From Pyxicephalus adspersus (taxonomy: Eukaryota; Chordata; Amphibia; Anura; Pyxicephalidae): 64,000 nt of DNA. Below, in pieces: positions 10,061 through 24,100 of this stretch. Location: the NCBI RefSeq assembly GCF_032062135.1, contig NC_092858.1:166297473-166361472 (forward strand), read 5' to 3'. Below the pieces are notes generated by a model that saw only the letters and a program-made list of their open reading frames with translations, was not told where the DNA came from and did no database searches. Positions within the stretch are counted from its first letter, which is position 1, and each line of letters starts with the position of its first letter. A program made the position numbers and the translations under genes.

Positions 10061-11431
10061 TTTGATGATCAAACACTGTATATGGTCAACATTATATATG
10101 TTGATAAGTTGTTATATGCCTAGTGGAAAAAATTCCTTTGTCTGTGGTTGAACCCCAAGGATAATAAGGTGGTTCAAACCAACTTTTGATTACTGTGTAT
10201 TGTATTAGGTAATCATATGACTTCAATTATTATACCCGACCACTGGTTGTGTACAGTGGCATTTTATAATTGACAAATCCTATTATAAACATTGTAATGT
10301 ATGTTTAATACACCGTTTGTGCCAAAAACCCTGCTTAAATCTCTGTCTTTGTTGCTTTTTGATCTACAGCTTGTTTATAAAACAAATGCTCCTGGATAAA
10401 AAGTGTGCATTTTCTTTTACAACTTCTGCTTGTATAATAAAACAAACATTTTGTTTCTATTACAAGGCCTAACAAAGTAATTTACAAATCTCCCAGGCCC
10501 TGGCTAAGTTTGGGTCTCATGGCTGGGATGTCCAGATTTTGTCTCCTAGGACAACAAAGTTTAGGATGGCCGACTCTTTTGCAGTTTCCTGAGACAACCT
10601 TTCTTTTCCTGCTAAAGCCAACAAAGGAAACACATCAGGTTCATTGCTATCCACCCCAACAGCATCAATATGCAACCCCAGATCACAGGGTTTAACCACA
10701 GATGTATGTAAAACAGTCTAATAAATACATAATGGCTGTGCAAACAGGGACATGCATCAAGAAGCATCACACTCCATGGCATTGGCAGGCAGTTACACCT
10801 TTTAATGCCAGTTCCTTTCTGCATGTACTCCAGTAATAGATGACTGTCATTTCTGAGTGTATACATATAGACTATTTAGTTTGGTAAAGACATGTGTATC
10901 ATAAACAATTTCTATGGTGTTTTTGTTTTGTTTTTCTTTTTTTTTTGTTTATTTTTTTGTCTTTTGTTGCAACCTGGTGGAACCTGTAAATATGATGAAC
11001 CTGTGAAAGAAGGACGGTGGATTGGGACTGTGCTTGCACATAGTGCATATAAAATCAAACATAGTTGGAGTTATCATGAGCTTCTCTTTCCTAAACCAAT
11101 CTGGACCAGGCTAATTCAAATCCTATTATTATATTAAGCAAACATAAAGGCCAAGTCGGTCTTCATGGGGGGAGCTTGGATGTTTTTAGCAAGGACTATG
11201 GAGGAGGACAGGTCCATCCGGGAAGAAGCTTCAGAAAAAAGGAAATCTACTGGCCTGTATAAGCTGTGACGTACATGGTGGAGAGGGCATGGACCGAGAG
11301 ACTTCACAATACGAATTGTTGTAGATTTCTCCAGCCAGCGCCATATTTAGGTTGCAAAATATATTGTTTATCAGCTACAAAGGTTTGATGTTGCTAACAC
11401 CCTTTCCAATTTATAGCCTGTGACAAATATA
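10061..11431. other. Intergenic, nothing firmly recognised
   Basis: AT-rich, with poly-T tracts near 10921-10965. The first few hundred bases may be the rest of a Penelope-like repeat. No exon found. Confidence 0.4.
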
Positions 11432-11965
11432 TTGAGGTCTGTATATACAGAGAAAGGTAGCAAATACACTAAGATCTCTATACACAGACAGACGTGATCA
11501 CATTTAGATCTCTATACACAGGCATAGGTGATCACACTCAATTCTCTATACACAGACAGAGGAGGTGATCACACTTTTATCTCCATACACAGACAGAAGG
11601 TGATCACATTTGGATCTCTATACACAGACAGGAGGTAACAACGCTTAGATCTCTATACAGGGACAGAGGTGATCACACTGAGATCTCTAGACACAGACAG
11701 AAGGTGATCACATGTGGATCTCTGTATACAGATAGGAGTTGATCACACATCGATCTCTATACAAAAACAGGCGTGATCACACTTAGATCTCTATACACAG
11801 ACATAGGTGATCACACTAAATTCTCTATACACAGACAGAGAAGGTGATCACAATTAGATCTCTATACACAGATATAGGTGATCACAACCAATTCTCTATA
11901 CACAGACAGAGGAGGTGATCACCTTAGATCTCTATACACAGACAGAGGAGGTGATCACACTTTAC
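11432..11965 (+). repeat. Minisatellite, 34-37 bp unit, about 15 copies
   Basis: The unit reads like ATCTCTATACACAGACAGAG plus GTGATCACACTTAG. Nearly every copy carries the palindrome TGATCA. Pairs of variant units recur, suggesting a higher-order repeat. The array ends 170 bases before the ATG of MORC3 copy 2, next to its promoter. Confidence 0.9.
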
Positions 11966-11984
11966 ACACAGACACGCAGAAACC

Positions 11985-12134
11985 AAACCCCGCCCACGTG
12001 CAGTGAGAACAGACCACGCCCTCCTGCTCTCTCCCTGTCAGCTGCTCCTTAAATCCTGCAGTCTCGCGCCAGGACACGAATAGCGAGCTGTGATAGGTCC
12101 GGACCCCCGCGGTACTTTTGATTTTCTTCGTGAG
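11985..12134 (+). promoter_or_regulatory. Putative promoter and 5' UTR of MORC3 copy 2
   Basis: Locally GC- and CpG-rich compared with its surroundings. It holds a GC-box-like CCCCGCCC at 11988-11995, an E-box CACGTG at 11995-12000, and CTCGCGCC near 12062. No TATA box is evident. It sits between the minisatellite and the first coding exon. The transcription start cannot be placed from sequence. Confidence 0.5.
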
Positions 12135-12173
12135 ATGGCATCAGCAGCGACTGACGGGATTCGCCAGAGTTCG
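12135..12173 (+). CDS. MORC3: MORC3 copy 2 exon 1
   Basis: Encodes [13 protein letters not shown] and is followed by the donor GTAAGTG. Its GIR and length match the start of human MORC3. Phase 0 joins LSPRFLH of exon 2. Confidence 0.85.
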
Positions 12174-15100
12174 GTAAGTGAAAAGTGAGGACCAGTGAAT
12201 CGAAATGGCTTTGCGTATGTGTGTGATTTGTGCAGGGGGTTAGACTTACCAGGTTCTTGTAACACCACCTGTGGTGGCACCAGGCTGGCAAAGCCAATGG
12301 ATGTCCTGGAGGGGTGGGTGCTTGTGTGGGCTGGTAGGGGACAGCAATGTATGAGGGGGCACTGATACTGTACGATGGCACTGACAGAATATTTCACTAC
12401 CATCACTGTGGGATGCCAATGATTTCCTGTATTGTTTATGTGGATGGCACTGAATGAATATAACAATGACTGTATGGAGCACACTGTGCTTGTAATGGGT
12501 GAGGATGGGCACCCAGGGACTGTATGAAGATGGCATTGGCACCTGTCATTCTGGTGGCAAAAACATGGCTTTGTGTCTGTGTGTCCCTGACTTTCTGCAT
12601 CATGGACTCTGAAGTTGTAGTTGGACTCCAAAACAACACAGTTATTGATGTGTACAATGAATCATTTAATATTTCTTCAGAAACCACAGCTTTCCAGTGT
12701 GCATGCTGAATACTGGGAACATCTGACCACAATGTAGGGAACTTTTTGGTGTCACAGGGTTTGGGATTTCTCTAGCCGGTGGACTACAGGTTGCAGCGTT
12801 CCTACAATAAAGCAAGAACAAAATCATCCAATCAATCTAACTCTATCAATCTAACTTTACATTCCTCGCTATCACCACTAAATGAGCTTCCTCCCACACT
12901 GATCTACTTTCTGTTTCATTTCCTATTTGTGCAGCCTGTGAAACGAAACCTTTTATTATTAAATATATGAATCATTGCGGTGGGAATACACACGATAGAT
13001 GGTCAACGATCGTCGTCCAATCCGATCCGCCGGTCCGGTCGTTCATTTCCAACGACTATCCTCGTTCGTCGGCGTCGTTGGTTACTTTTTTTACAAACGA
13101 TTTTTGGCCAATCGGTCGTTCGTCGTTCGTTCGTCCTTCATTTCCAACGATAAAAATTGGACGTGTGTACGCAGCTTTAGTCCAATATAAAAATCAAACA
13201 GTTTGCTTCAGCAAAATAAGTTCCAAAGTATTGTGTAATAAAATCCTGCTGCCGCAAGCAAGTACGCCAGGCTAACACCTGTTCTCACAAGTGGATAGCA
13301 TTTTTGGTGACCCACCCACTGACTCTCTGTCAGCCCCAGACGGGCCAGTCCAAAACCCTGATCTGTACACTGCAGTGGGATAGGAAGGTCCACCCAGATC
13401 CTTCCCTCCTTTTCAAAAGTCTGGACCCTTCAACAACTAAAACAAAAAAAACCTAATTCCTGGACTCTTTTGCAGTATGTAACCTCTTTTATACAGGGAC
13501 CATGACCTAAAATGGGAAGAAGATATCTACAATCCAGGACCCTGCTCTGTACAAGATATATTTGTATTTAGAACCAATAGAATCAATATGAACATTAATA
13601 TACTTTACAGATTTACATTGTGTCCGTCTTCACAACACTTCTGGGGAGCCACATTTTCATCAGCCGTAAAATGCATTAAGTATTTGGGACTTAAATTTTA
13701 TATGTTATTAGCTACATCTTGATGTAACAGGTTATAATGCTTTTTGTAAATGAAATGTCTTTACCACTTTGGGATTACATATGATTTCTAAAAATATTCT
13801 TTATGACTCATGGTTCTAAAGGTCCCATATTACTCCTTTTTTGTTGTTTGAAATATTTATATTTGGGATGTGGCATCCTATTGCTATTGCCTGGTATCCT
13901 ATCTTTTGCACCGATTGGATCATAATTTTGGGTGGATAACACCCTTGTCCCCTGTTCTTCACTGGGGATCTATCTATTACTATCTTTATATGGATTGTCA
14001 ATGTAAATCTTGACCTCTGTGAATGGATTTAAATCATTCATCTGTACGCTACAGACCTAATGAGACTCTGAGGTGAATAGAGTCTTCTGCAAATTGAGAA
14101 ATATTTAGAAAAGTATATAAACTTATATCAAATCAATAGTCTACTGGCATGTCTATTATTTAGAGAATTATGTTCATGAGAAATGTAATACCTTTGGTTT
14201 GAGTGTTCACATTTTTCCAAATGAAAAGGATGAATGGGGGATACTCTGAGATTATGGGACTGATTTATTAAAACTCTCCAAGGCTGGAGAAGATACATTT
14301 TCATCTGTGAAGCTGGGTGATCCAGCAAACATGGAATGGATTTCTTAAAAGCTTTTTGCTATTTGTTAGGCGGCAGCCGAAGGGAGCCACAACAAGGAGG
14401 CTGAAGAGCCGCATGCAGCTCCGGAGCCGCAGGTTGCAGACCCCTGCCCTAAGGCATTACACATATGAAGATATTATTGTCGGTGGGAGATACCACTTGC
14501 AGAATTGCAGTAATGATGTGATACTTGATGTCTCACAATATCGCAACATGTGTTTGAAAATCTTGGAAAGAAACACTGAATTGTACAATGTGATCACATT
14601 TACACCCACTAAATATTTTTATGATGAATTTTATCAGCTAATAAGGACAGCTTTAGTTGAAGGTACAATTGATAAGGGCACATTTTTGAACATTTAAGAA
14701 CCGCAACTTCCAATATTTTATGCACTTTCAAAACTGCACAAAAATCTTCAGGAACTTCCTAGACATCATTTTGTGCCCAGCATTATTTGCATTTCATCTA
14801 ATGCTAGTTTATTGGTTGATAGTTATTTAAGCCCCTATATGCCAGGGTTGTCTTCATACCTTAAGGATACCCCTGAGCTGTTATAGCACTGTGTCCCTAT
14901 TGTCAAGACATAAAAGTTGTGAACCATAAATAGATTACTCCAAAATCTCATTACCATTCTATTCAACATATGGAATTATGTTTTAAACAAAAAGAGCCTG
15001 ATTTATCAAAGCTCTCCAAGTCTGGAGAAGATACATTTTCATCAGTGAAGCTGGGCGATCCAGCAAACCTGGAATGAATCTGGTCCAGGATTCAAAACAT

Positions 15101-18100
15101 TTGCTAGCAAATAGAAAATTACTTTGAAGAAATCCATTTCAGGTTTGCTGGATCACCCAGCTTCACTAATAAAAGTGCATCTTCTCCAGCCTTGGAGAGC
15201 TTTATTCAATTAGGCTCATAGTGTTAGGCTATGTACACACCAAATGATTCTTGCCTAATACAAATGGGCAAACTAGAAACTGACATTTGTACAAAGGTCG
15301 CTCAATGTCGTTCGCCAGAACAGATCCATGAACGACCGATGGTGAAGGGAGGAGGGCACAGAGGGTGGTTCTTGTTTGTTCTCCCCTCCATTCTCCATAG
15401 AACAGTGCTCGATCGTTCACCTGTCACTCCTTTGTCACTGGAAACAATAATTTCAATATTTTCATTGAGTTTAATTAGAAAATGAAGTAAATAACAGGAA
15501 AATGTACACTGATTAGGGAGAAAAAACACAAATTTCAAAACATTAGATAATGAGGTAACACCTAGAGACAACTGAAATTGGGGTGACATGACATTTTGAG
15601 GAGAAACAAGGGAATCACCTAAAATTTTAATTAAAAGAAAAGTTATATAAGCTGAAGAGTAAACCAACCATGGCTCCCATGTCTTATCAAATTCCAAGAG
15701 GTTGTTCGTAAGAATGCTGGAGAACTTGTCATTGTCCATGATCCAACTGAGTTTGGACTTAATACTATCAATTGAGAGGTGATTGGACTGCCGAGATTTG
15801 GCAAGAGTAATGTGTGTTGATAAAAGCATATAAACTGTGTTTAGGTGAAAGGAATATTCACTTTGCTAAATAAAGAGCAATAAGGGGTAACAGGCAAATT
15901 TACATCCAAGACTGTAGAACAAAGGTCAAAGACATCTTCCCTAGTACCTTTGTGCCTTGGGGCAGGACCACCTAATGTGTTTCATTTTACCACTTTGGCC
16001 CCACCCTCTATAACACAAGGAGGCAGTCAAGGGGCATGGAAGAGTCTATCAGGCACCAGATACCACCCTAGGAGAAATTTGGTATTGCATTTATAATGCA
16101 AAGTGTTTTTAGACACTTTGGTAAGTAATAAAGACATCTGTTGCTGGTCTTCAAGGTCCCAGGTGAACTGTAGGTCTCATTCCCCAAAAAAAACATACAG
16201 AACTTGCTGATGGAGTGGACCATACACTGTAAATTTAAGAGAAATGGAACTGCCACCTTACCAGAGCAGTCATTTCTGAGCCATGATGTTCCAAACAAAG
16301 TGCCAGGTTTTGCACAAAGCTAAATGAAAGGATATATATAATCTATTAGTTAAATCTGCCAATTAAAATCTAATCTTCAGAATTATGTATAAGCACTGTT
16401 GTGGTTGGTTCTCACCTCAGTTTATTGTTTATGAAGTGTAAATGTATAATTCTAATGTATTATTTATATTTTTCAGTTGTCCCCCAGATTTTTGCACAGC
16501 AACTCCACAAGTCATACATGGCCTTTCAGTGCTGTAGCAGAACTTATAGGTATGTCATTTTTCAATATTTTTATCTTCAACACAACACATTATTAGGGTT
16601 TTTCAAGACTCCTACCTATTGGAATTCCAATTTTTACCTATAGAACATTTAGAGCAGTGTTTTTCAACCAGGGTTCTGTGAAACCCTACTGTTCATTCAG
16701 AGATTTCTTGGGGTTCCCTGAGCTTTGAGCAGTTTGTGACTTTAAGGTCAGGTTAACTGACACATTTTAACTGTAAGGGTGATCTTCTTTTCACTGGTTT
16801 AGCAATGTTAGAGACATTGTTCATTGTGACCACTGCACTAATGTACTGTGATCTGTAGATATAATAAATATAGCAGGGGTTCCCTGAAGAAGTAATTTCA
16901 AGGGGTTCCCTGTATCGAAGCCCTCTCAGCCCGTACCCCTGCGTATAGACTTTCCAGCACGCGCAGCAACAGTCCGCGCACCAGCAGGCTGAAGAGGGGT
17001 TTGTCACGGGGCAAGGGTAACCACTCCTGTTAACCCTTGCCAAACACACCAGCACAGGTAGTTTGCCACGCACCGTTACCCTTGACAATTGCAGTTGTGC
17101 TTCTCTAGGGTCACCCGCTGCCACTCCAGACAGAGATGTTTCAGAAATGTTATAGAAACGCTTCGGGTTTGCAAGTTACACTCTTTCTATTTACAGCATT
17201 CAGAGATTCAGCTTACACTTTTTATAGGGTTTTATAAATAAAAGCATACAAAAACACAGTGCATAAACAAATTATAGAAAAATAAAGACTAATCTAAGAA
17301 TAATAACAGAACATTAGCAGAACTATAACAGAACATTAGCAGAACTATAACAACAGCATAAAATAAAAAGGGAAAACTGTGAAATAATACTTAGGTAGAG
17401 TTGGTTTTCCTGGTCCAGGTTGCGGTGTAAAGTCCAAGTTATTAGAGTCACTGGGCTCCCTGCAGTGGGCTCAGTGTGTCAGTGCCGTTGTCCTTAGCGA
17501 CATGATGGTATCAGTGAGAGCTCTCTGCTAGACATTTGGCTTTTATATGCCAACAACAGAGACGGGACTAATACAATAATCCAATAACAGCCAGTTGGGG
17601 GCTGTCTGAGGGGCTGTGACCACATGGATTATGGACACTTCCAAAATGCCCTAGTTCTAGCCATTAATAATATTTTCATAAGTACAGATATTATGAACTG
17701 CCGACCCCCGGGGTATTATTCACCACAATATACGATGTTCATAGAGACCAAACTAGGTGTGTCTGGTATGCTCCCCCAGAGCAGAATGGTGAATTGGAAA
17801 TATAAAGATTAGGAAAAAAATGTGTTTCAGAATACATATCAGAGAAGCTATGTCTGACCTCTGAGGTTTTTGACACTTGGGACACAAAACTCCAACTTTT
17901 AAAAAACTGGAGACACACGGACAATTAATTTACAGCAAGCTATTACAACTTAAGACCCTTTGTTATTTTAAAGGGGAGAAAAAATTCAATTAGCACAAAG
18001 ACCTTACACAGGAAGACCCTTTGTTAATTTTAAAAGGGGAGATCCGGACCTAATATTTACCACAATATCACATTCAATAATATTAAAAAAAGGTTGATCT

Positions 18101-21100
18101 AGAGCAGGCATGGGCAAACTACGGCCCGTAGGCCAAATACAGCCATTTGGGGTTTTTAATCTGGCCCATCAAATATTGGTAAAAACTTGTCCACTGGCTT
18201 AAAAGGGTGACCAACAACATTGTTCCCATTGAAATGAAATGCAATTTGAATGTATGTTTTCTTTTACTTTTAGTTAACAGCTTTCACACCTAGTTTATAT
18301 AGGCTCATACAAAGGCCCTGATTCATTAAAGCTCTCCAAGGCTGGGGATAATACACTTTCACCAGTGAAGCTGGGTGATCCAACAAACCTGGGATGGATT
18401 CAAAGCATTTGCTAGCAAATAGCAAATGACATTGAAGAAATCCATTCCAGATTTGCTGGATCACCCAGCTTCACTGGTGAAAGTGTATTATCCCCAGCCT
18501 TGGAGAGCTTTAATGAATCAGGCCCAAAGACTCTTCATTCATCTGATACTGGCCTGGCCCATCTCTCAAATTTTAAAACTTATTGTGGCCCCAACAAGTT
18601 TGCCCACCCCTGATCTAGAGCCTTCCAAACTTCTCTTTATTTTCCTTGTATCATATCAGAACAGAGGTGGAAAAGAACCCCTGTCTTAAAGTCTTCCAGT
18701 TACAGTAATTATTGAATCTTATCTACAAGCATCTATTTGTGAAGGATATGCTCAATAGGGGATATAACAATATCAGACCACGCCCCAGGGTTTCTCCAAA
18801 TTACCCTAAAAAATGTAAATCTGAAAATATGGCAATGGAAACTCAATAAATCTCTATTAGATGATTTTATCACTAGAACTGATATTGCTGAGAAATCGAA
18901 GCAATACTTCCTCTGTAATATTACTCCAGATGTAAGTCCAATGACAATTTGGGAAGCTCATAAGGTAGTGATAAGGAGGATACTAATCAAACATTGAGCT
19001 AGATTTAAAAAAATGGCAGATGGAGATCTCAAATCTGATTAAAATTCAGAGAAATGGAGCAGATACACAAAATTACCCTTGATACAAAGACAGATAGGGA
19101 ACTGATTAAAACTAGAGATAAACTGGCTTCTTTATGCCTAGGCAAGGCCAAATCAGCACTAGTGAGATGTAAACGAACTCTTTACGAGTTTGGGAACAAA
19201 AGTGGTAAGCTTCTTGCCAATGCTTTACGATCACAAAGGGAGAGGTCTTTCATTTCCTTTATTGTTGATGACAAGAAACAAAAAAAACTCCTTGTGAAAG
19301 ATATTGCTGAAAGTTTTAGAGCCTATTACAAATCTCTCTATAACTTACATTCCTCTACTCCTACAACAGGCGCTAAGGAAAATAAAGTGTCAATGATAAA
19401 TCAATATCTTGCCAAATCGGGTATACCTCAATTGTCACCAGAAGACGTAACAGCACTAGAAATCCCAATCACCGAAATAGAGTTCTTGTGAGCCATAAAA
19501 AGTACCCCCCTCAGGGAAATCACTTGGGCCAGACGGTTTTACCTTATCCTATTACAAAACCTTTGAAGATCTACTGGCCCCTCATTTTTTGAAAGCATTC
19601 AATTCACTAGCACAGGGGGGATCCTTGTCTTCAGATTCCCTTAGAGCATATATAGCAGTAACCCCCAAAGATGGAAAAGATAGCCCCTCCTGTAAGGACT
19701 ACAGGCCAATATCCTTACTAAATCAGGATCTCAAACTTTTCACTAAGATACTAGCTACTAGAATTCAAACAATTATATACAAAATTGTACACCCAGATCA
19801 GGTGGGTTTTGCCCCCTCTAGAGAGGCAAGAGACAATACGGTCAGAGTCCTAGAATGGATTTATACATCAAAAATATCTGGAAAACTGACATGCCTTCTC
19901 TCGACTGACGCAGGCTTTTCATAGAGTTGATTGTCAGTTCATGAAACTTACGCTCGCACCATATAGGGTTGGGTGAGCGAATGTTAACTTGGATAAATTC
20001 CATATACTCTAAGCCATCAGAATCCCTTGCATTTACTAATGGTACACGACAGTGTTGCCCCTTGTCACAATTGATCTTTATACTTACCTTGGAGCCCTTT
20101 TATTGTCATATACAAGCCTCCACAGATATTAAGGGGGTGGTATCTGACTTTATCCCCAGAAATATGTAAACAAATCGCCTGCAATTTCCAATTTAGATGG
20201 GAGCCTGTGGCAATTAAGTATTTGGGGGTGATGACTTCTTTTAAATTAGAGTTTGTTTAGGTTAAACTTCACACCATTGCTGTGCAAAATCAAAAGTGAC
20301 TTAGAAACTTGGATGACGAGGTCCTTTATATGGCTGGGACGCATGAGGTGGTAAGATGAATCTTCTACCTAGAATTCTATACTTGTTTCAGACCTTACCC
20401 ATCCACCTCCCCCAGACCTTCTTTAAAAAACTACATTTGAAAATCTTCTGGCTCATTTGGAGGGGCAAGAATCCAAGGTTAAGTAGACAGCTTTTATTCA
20501 GACATAGGAAGGTAGGGGGACTTGAGGTTTCCTACTTCGCCTGGTAATACACAGCATCACGTCTAGTACGTCTGCTGGATTGGTACTCTGACTCGAGATT
20601 GAAACAATGGGTAGCCTTGGAACAGAATTGCAGTAAAATCCCTGGTATCTAACCTACCATGGATGGTTTCACCAATCCAATATATTGATTGGAAACACCC
20701 GCTCATACAGGCTACACTGCAGGTATGGGAGAAATGGTGTGCTCATAAAGATATTTCTATGTGGCGTACATTAGGGAGATCTATTACACATATTCTAGAC
20801 ATATCCTGCGTTGAGGACTTTCTGGGAAGGAGTCCAAGATATTTGTCAAAAAATGATGATTAGGTATATACCAGATGACCCAGCATTTTTCCTATTATAT
20901 CTTAATGATTGGCCCCAACAATTGTACAACAATTCTTTAGTGAAATACCTGGTGATGGCAGCTAAAACCTGCATCCCCAGAATGTGGAAGAAAACTGAAC
21001 CTCCCACACTAGCTATGTGGGTACGTAAAGTGCAAGAGATTCAGAATATGGAAGATCTGACTGCAGGGATTTATGATAGAACAGAATGGTATTTAGACAC

Positions 21101-24100
21101 ATGGGCTCCCTTGATCCGCTTCAAGGAAATGGTAGACTATAAGAATTTATTTGATTACCAAGCAGTGTAATTATTCAAGTCTAACAGTAGTACTTTGATA
21201 GGTATATTGAATTTTGGGGTGATAATATAATATTGGGGTTATAATAATAAAGTTCTAATAGTTCGGATAAGTTTGGATAACTATTCTCTTTATTTTAACA
21301 TAGAAAAAAGTATATTGTTACCTGTTTATATTATGTTTTGTATACAATTTTGTTTATTGTTATTGTTGTAAAATACATAAAAAAAATAAAGTGTTATAAA
21401 AAAAAAAAAAAATTTGGGTCTGAGGATAAAAATACCCATTAAGGGTGACTTTAGAAGAAAATGTAAAAATGTAGAAAAATGTAGAAAAGATAAGACATGG
21501 GTATTTGATACTTTCTTTACAAGGTCCTACCTAGATTTTATCTAACAGATCTAACATCTGAAGTTATCCAGTATCGGGACAGTTATTACCAATGAAGGAT
21601 TCTTTGCCAGGGCAAAAATAAAATTTATTTGTGGAATGGCTTTTAAAAGTTGTATTACACACAATAGTAGAATTCCATATTTGATGTAATTCTTGTAACT
21701 ACAGCTTGCTCTCTTTACCAGTGGAAGGGAAAAGTCCTTTAAAATGACAACATTATTCTTTCCTTGATTCCAGATAATGCCTATGATCCTGATGTCAACG
21801 CTAAGCAAATCTGGATCGACAAAACGGTTCTTAACAGTGAGACATGTCTCACATTTACAGACAATGGGAAGGGGATGACTCTAGACAAGTTATACAAGAT
21901 GCTCAGGTAAGGAGTGTATACTATTCACCTTATTGGGGATGGCCCATTATGCCAGAATTTCATAAACTGTGCTTACACTGAGGTTGTACTAAAATAATAT
22001 AATGTTGGGTTTTTATTGCTCCATCTCACTTGTCCTTAGTCGCACCAGTCACTATCACAAAAAGTGTGGGACACCACCATTGTTTATAGTACTTAGAAGA
22101 AAATAGGATTAGAGTTATGTTAAATGGGACTGATTTTTTAAAGCTTTCCAAGGCTGTAAAGTATATACTTTCATGAAATGCTGGGTGATCCAACAAACCT
22201 AGAATGGATTTCTAAAAAGTGATTTGCTATTTGTTAGCAAATGTTTTCAATACTAGAAACGGGCCCATTCCAGGTTTGCTGGATAAAGTGTACCCTCTCC
22301 AGTCTTGGGAGTTTTAATAAATCAGGCCCAATGTCTTCTATTTGATTTTTTTTCGGTATTTAGTGAAGAGTTTTTTATCCTTTTGTAAGTCCAAATGTTT
22401 TAGGGGCTCATTCACAGCCTACTGTTTGCTAGGTACATACTTATCAGTCAGAGAATGTTTGGGCATTACCTAGTTAGGATATGTCTGTTTCTTAGACTCT
22501 TTTTTAAATGTTGCTTTTAACATTTTGTCATCTGCGTTTTAGCAACAATTGAGATTTACACTTAACAGGTTGATGTAATTACTTGTAGTGCATAATACAC
22601 AACTACATCAAACATTGCATAGAGAGTGATGATACCTCTATATTTCTCTGCTGCATGTATTTCTGTCTGTTTCTGTTCTCCTCAACATATAGTGTAATGA
22701 ATAGGGTTAGCATCACAGTGGGCAACATGTTTAAATTTGTTTAAATTTTCTCGTGCATGTGATGCATTAAGAAGCAACTGTAAGCTTTCACGTAAGTGTA
22801 CTGCAACAAAGATGTGCATGTGAGATGAATGAAAAAGGAATGTGCATTTCAGCCCATAAGTAAGGGCTTTTTTGTGCACATCTAAGGTTCTGTTAGAGAA
22901 GTACAGTTATAACTTTGGGGCAGACTGGTTGTGAAGTCTTCAATTTGCTTTTGTAGTTTACCAAGGTACCAAGTGGGAAGATGTCAAGGCAATTCTCTCA
23001 AAAAGACATGTAAAGGGATCGTGTGAAATTCCTAAATGTAACTGTTTTCTCAGGATAAAAAAAAACTCTTTACTCCAATGCACATTACAAAAAGCTTTTT
23101 TTTTTTTTTGCTGTTTTGACGCAATTTTTGTTTAACTATGAGTGGGTCAACTTCTTAAAAGTACATTATGCATTGAGTATATATGCATTTAGTGGTGGAT
23201 CATACATTGAAACATGTCCCCAAAAATAAAGCAGTAAGAGATGTATGAAAAGTTATGGCTGGGCTGTTGGGTAAAACAGGGAGATGGCAATGTCTTTCTA
23301 CTGGAATCTCTGAAAGGTTTGTAAACAACCATGTATAGATTCAGCTTGTCAGCCACCACATAAAACATAAAACCAGTTACAAATTTTTTTTGTGAACTTT
23401 TATTTCTCTTCCCCCATATGAATATAATAGTAGCATGGTCAGAGATGGTTATTTGTCCCAATATTTACATGTTTTCTTTGTGATTTGTGCACTGTTAGCT
23501 GTGTTTTACCTCTTGCCTTTTCATGGAATAATGTCTTTGTTCTTGTCACAATTCAGTTTCGGGTTCAGTGACAAGGTTGCTGTTAATGGTCATATGCCTG
23601 TCGGCCTGTATGGAAATGGATTCAAGTCGGGATCTATGCGCCTGGGAAAGGATGCTATTGTGTTTACAAAAAATGGCTCTGAAATGCACGTGGGGATGTT
23701 ATCTCAAACATATCTGGAGAAGATTAATGCAGAACATGTCATTGTGCCAATTATCTCCTTTGACGAGCAAAATATCCTTTTGACATTTAGTTTTTTTTTA
23801 TCATGATTTATCTTCAAATTCTGACTTCTGCAACGTCACTTAGTTTAAAGTATATATAATAACAAAAATTTCAGCAAAAATGCTTGCACAAGCATTTGCA
23901 AACACCAATAATTCAAATTTCTGGAGCTGACAGGGTCCGTAAACTTCTGCGGGATGCTACATGTAGGGTAGGTTCAGACTAGCAGGTAAAAACTGTGGCG
24001 TTTCCTGCTCCCAAACACCTACTGTTCACTGCACTTGGTTCCAAGCAATGTTTTGGAAAAAGAAAAAAAGTGGAGTTCCCCTAAACATTACACCCAGCCC

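Noticed and set aside
11432..11965. Regular repeats resembling a CRISPR array
   Set aside because: There are no unique spacers; units follow each other directly with variation throughout. It is a minisatellite in a vertebrate genome.
12038..12631. 197-codon minus-strand frame opposite the MORC3 promoter
   Set aside because: It overlaps exon 1 and the promoter, has no recognisable domain, and its composition is that of CpG-rich DNA read antisense.
16476..16550. Frame [20 protein letters not shown] over exon 2
   Set aside because: Another frame of the same exon gives the conserved MORC3 sequence ending AVAELI.
23772..23806. Extension of MORC3 exon 4 to the in-frame stop at 23804-23806
   Set aside because: Residues past FDEQ have no similarity to MORC3. 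The U12 donor and the matching exon 5 explain the boundary.
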